Positions 5,697-5,768 of a DNA stretch of 5,768 nucleotides are shown here, piece by piece; position 1 is the first letter of the stretch, and the number at the start of each line of letters is the position of its first letter. A program made the translations under genes and the position numbers. The DNA comes from Bacteroidales bacterium (lineage in GTDB: Bacteria; Bacteroidota; Bacteroidia; Bacteroidales; UBA10428). The DNA lies in assembly GCA_016926235.1 (NCBI GenBank), contig JAFGOZ010000348.1:1-5768 (forward strand), read 5' to 3'. The notes below the pieces were generated by a model. The model did no database searches. It was not told the DNA's origin and was given only the letters and a program-made list of their open reading frames with translations.

Positions 5697-5768
5697 TTAT
5701 AATTTATTTTTAATGGTCAGATGGAACATCCACGAAGCTTTTACCTGAGCGGATGATTGTCGTTTATA
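5697..5768 (-). CDS. Possible C-terminal end of an unidentified gene, cut by the window edge
   Basis: On the minus strand one frame is open from the window edge for 23 codons and ends in TAA at 5697-5699; the other two minus frames close within nine codons. The peptide ends WMFHLTIKNKL, an alternating hydrophobic/polar pattern that could be a final beta strand of a secreted or outer-membrane protein. The orientation agrees with the other genes. The fragment is too short to name a family, and an open frame of this length could occur by chance. Confidence 0.3.
   Translation of the reverse strand, partial: YKRQSSAQVKASWMFHLTIKNKL

Noticed and set aside
161..5719. Shared 12-mer TTTTAATGGTCA at both ends of the window (160-171 and 5708-5719)
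   Set aside because: The match does not extend on either side and the sequence is low in complexity, so it is not evidence for a repeat or attachment site.

Overview
The window is an AT-rich stretch of bacterial chromosome, most likely from a member of the Bacteroidota (Flavobacteriia or a related class). The evidence is indirect. Start codons are preceded by A/T-rich leaders without a Shine-Dalgarno sequence. Two of the proteins carry typical export signals. The families present (a roughly 600-residue serine hydrolase, an exported S41 peptidase, an XRE regulator with a membrane segment) are common in that phylum. I see no plasmid, phage, IS or CRISPR hallmark.

All four clear genes lie on the minus strand, so the transcriptional order runs from high to low coordinates. 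At the right edge is the possible C-terminal end of an unidentified gene (5697-5768). Next is a long hairpin repeat (copy C, 5520-5676), then two candidate operator motifs (5440-5465 and 5390-5405) in front of a membrane-anchored HTH regulator (4521-5369). A shortened hairpin repeat (copy B, 4404-4492) separates this from an exported beta-lactamase-fold serine hydrolase (2551-4296). After a 103-bp spacer with a GC-rich island comes an exported S41 protease (1077-2447). Another full hairpin repeat (copy A, 898-1043) precedes a GrpB/UPF0157 family protein (228-809). The left 227 bases hold no convincing gene, only a weak stem-loop.

The serine hydrolase and S41 peptidase are the pair most likely to be co-transcribed, because theirs is the only gap between the four clear genes that lacks both the hairpin repeat and the operator motifs. 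Both would act on peptides or peptide-like substrates outside the cytoplasm. The regulator could sense the periplasm through its C-terminal domain and act on its own promoter, but a link to the downstream hydrolases is only inferred. GrpB looks like an unrelated cytoplasmic gene.

The coding content is ordinary. The more unusual material is intergenic: a three-copy repeat family whose hairpins are built from heptamers, and a regulator promoter with three CGAC boxes phased at exactly 11 bp plus a perfect 6+6 inverted repeat. I did not find convincing evidence of a new defence or mobile system.
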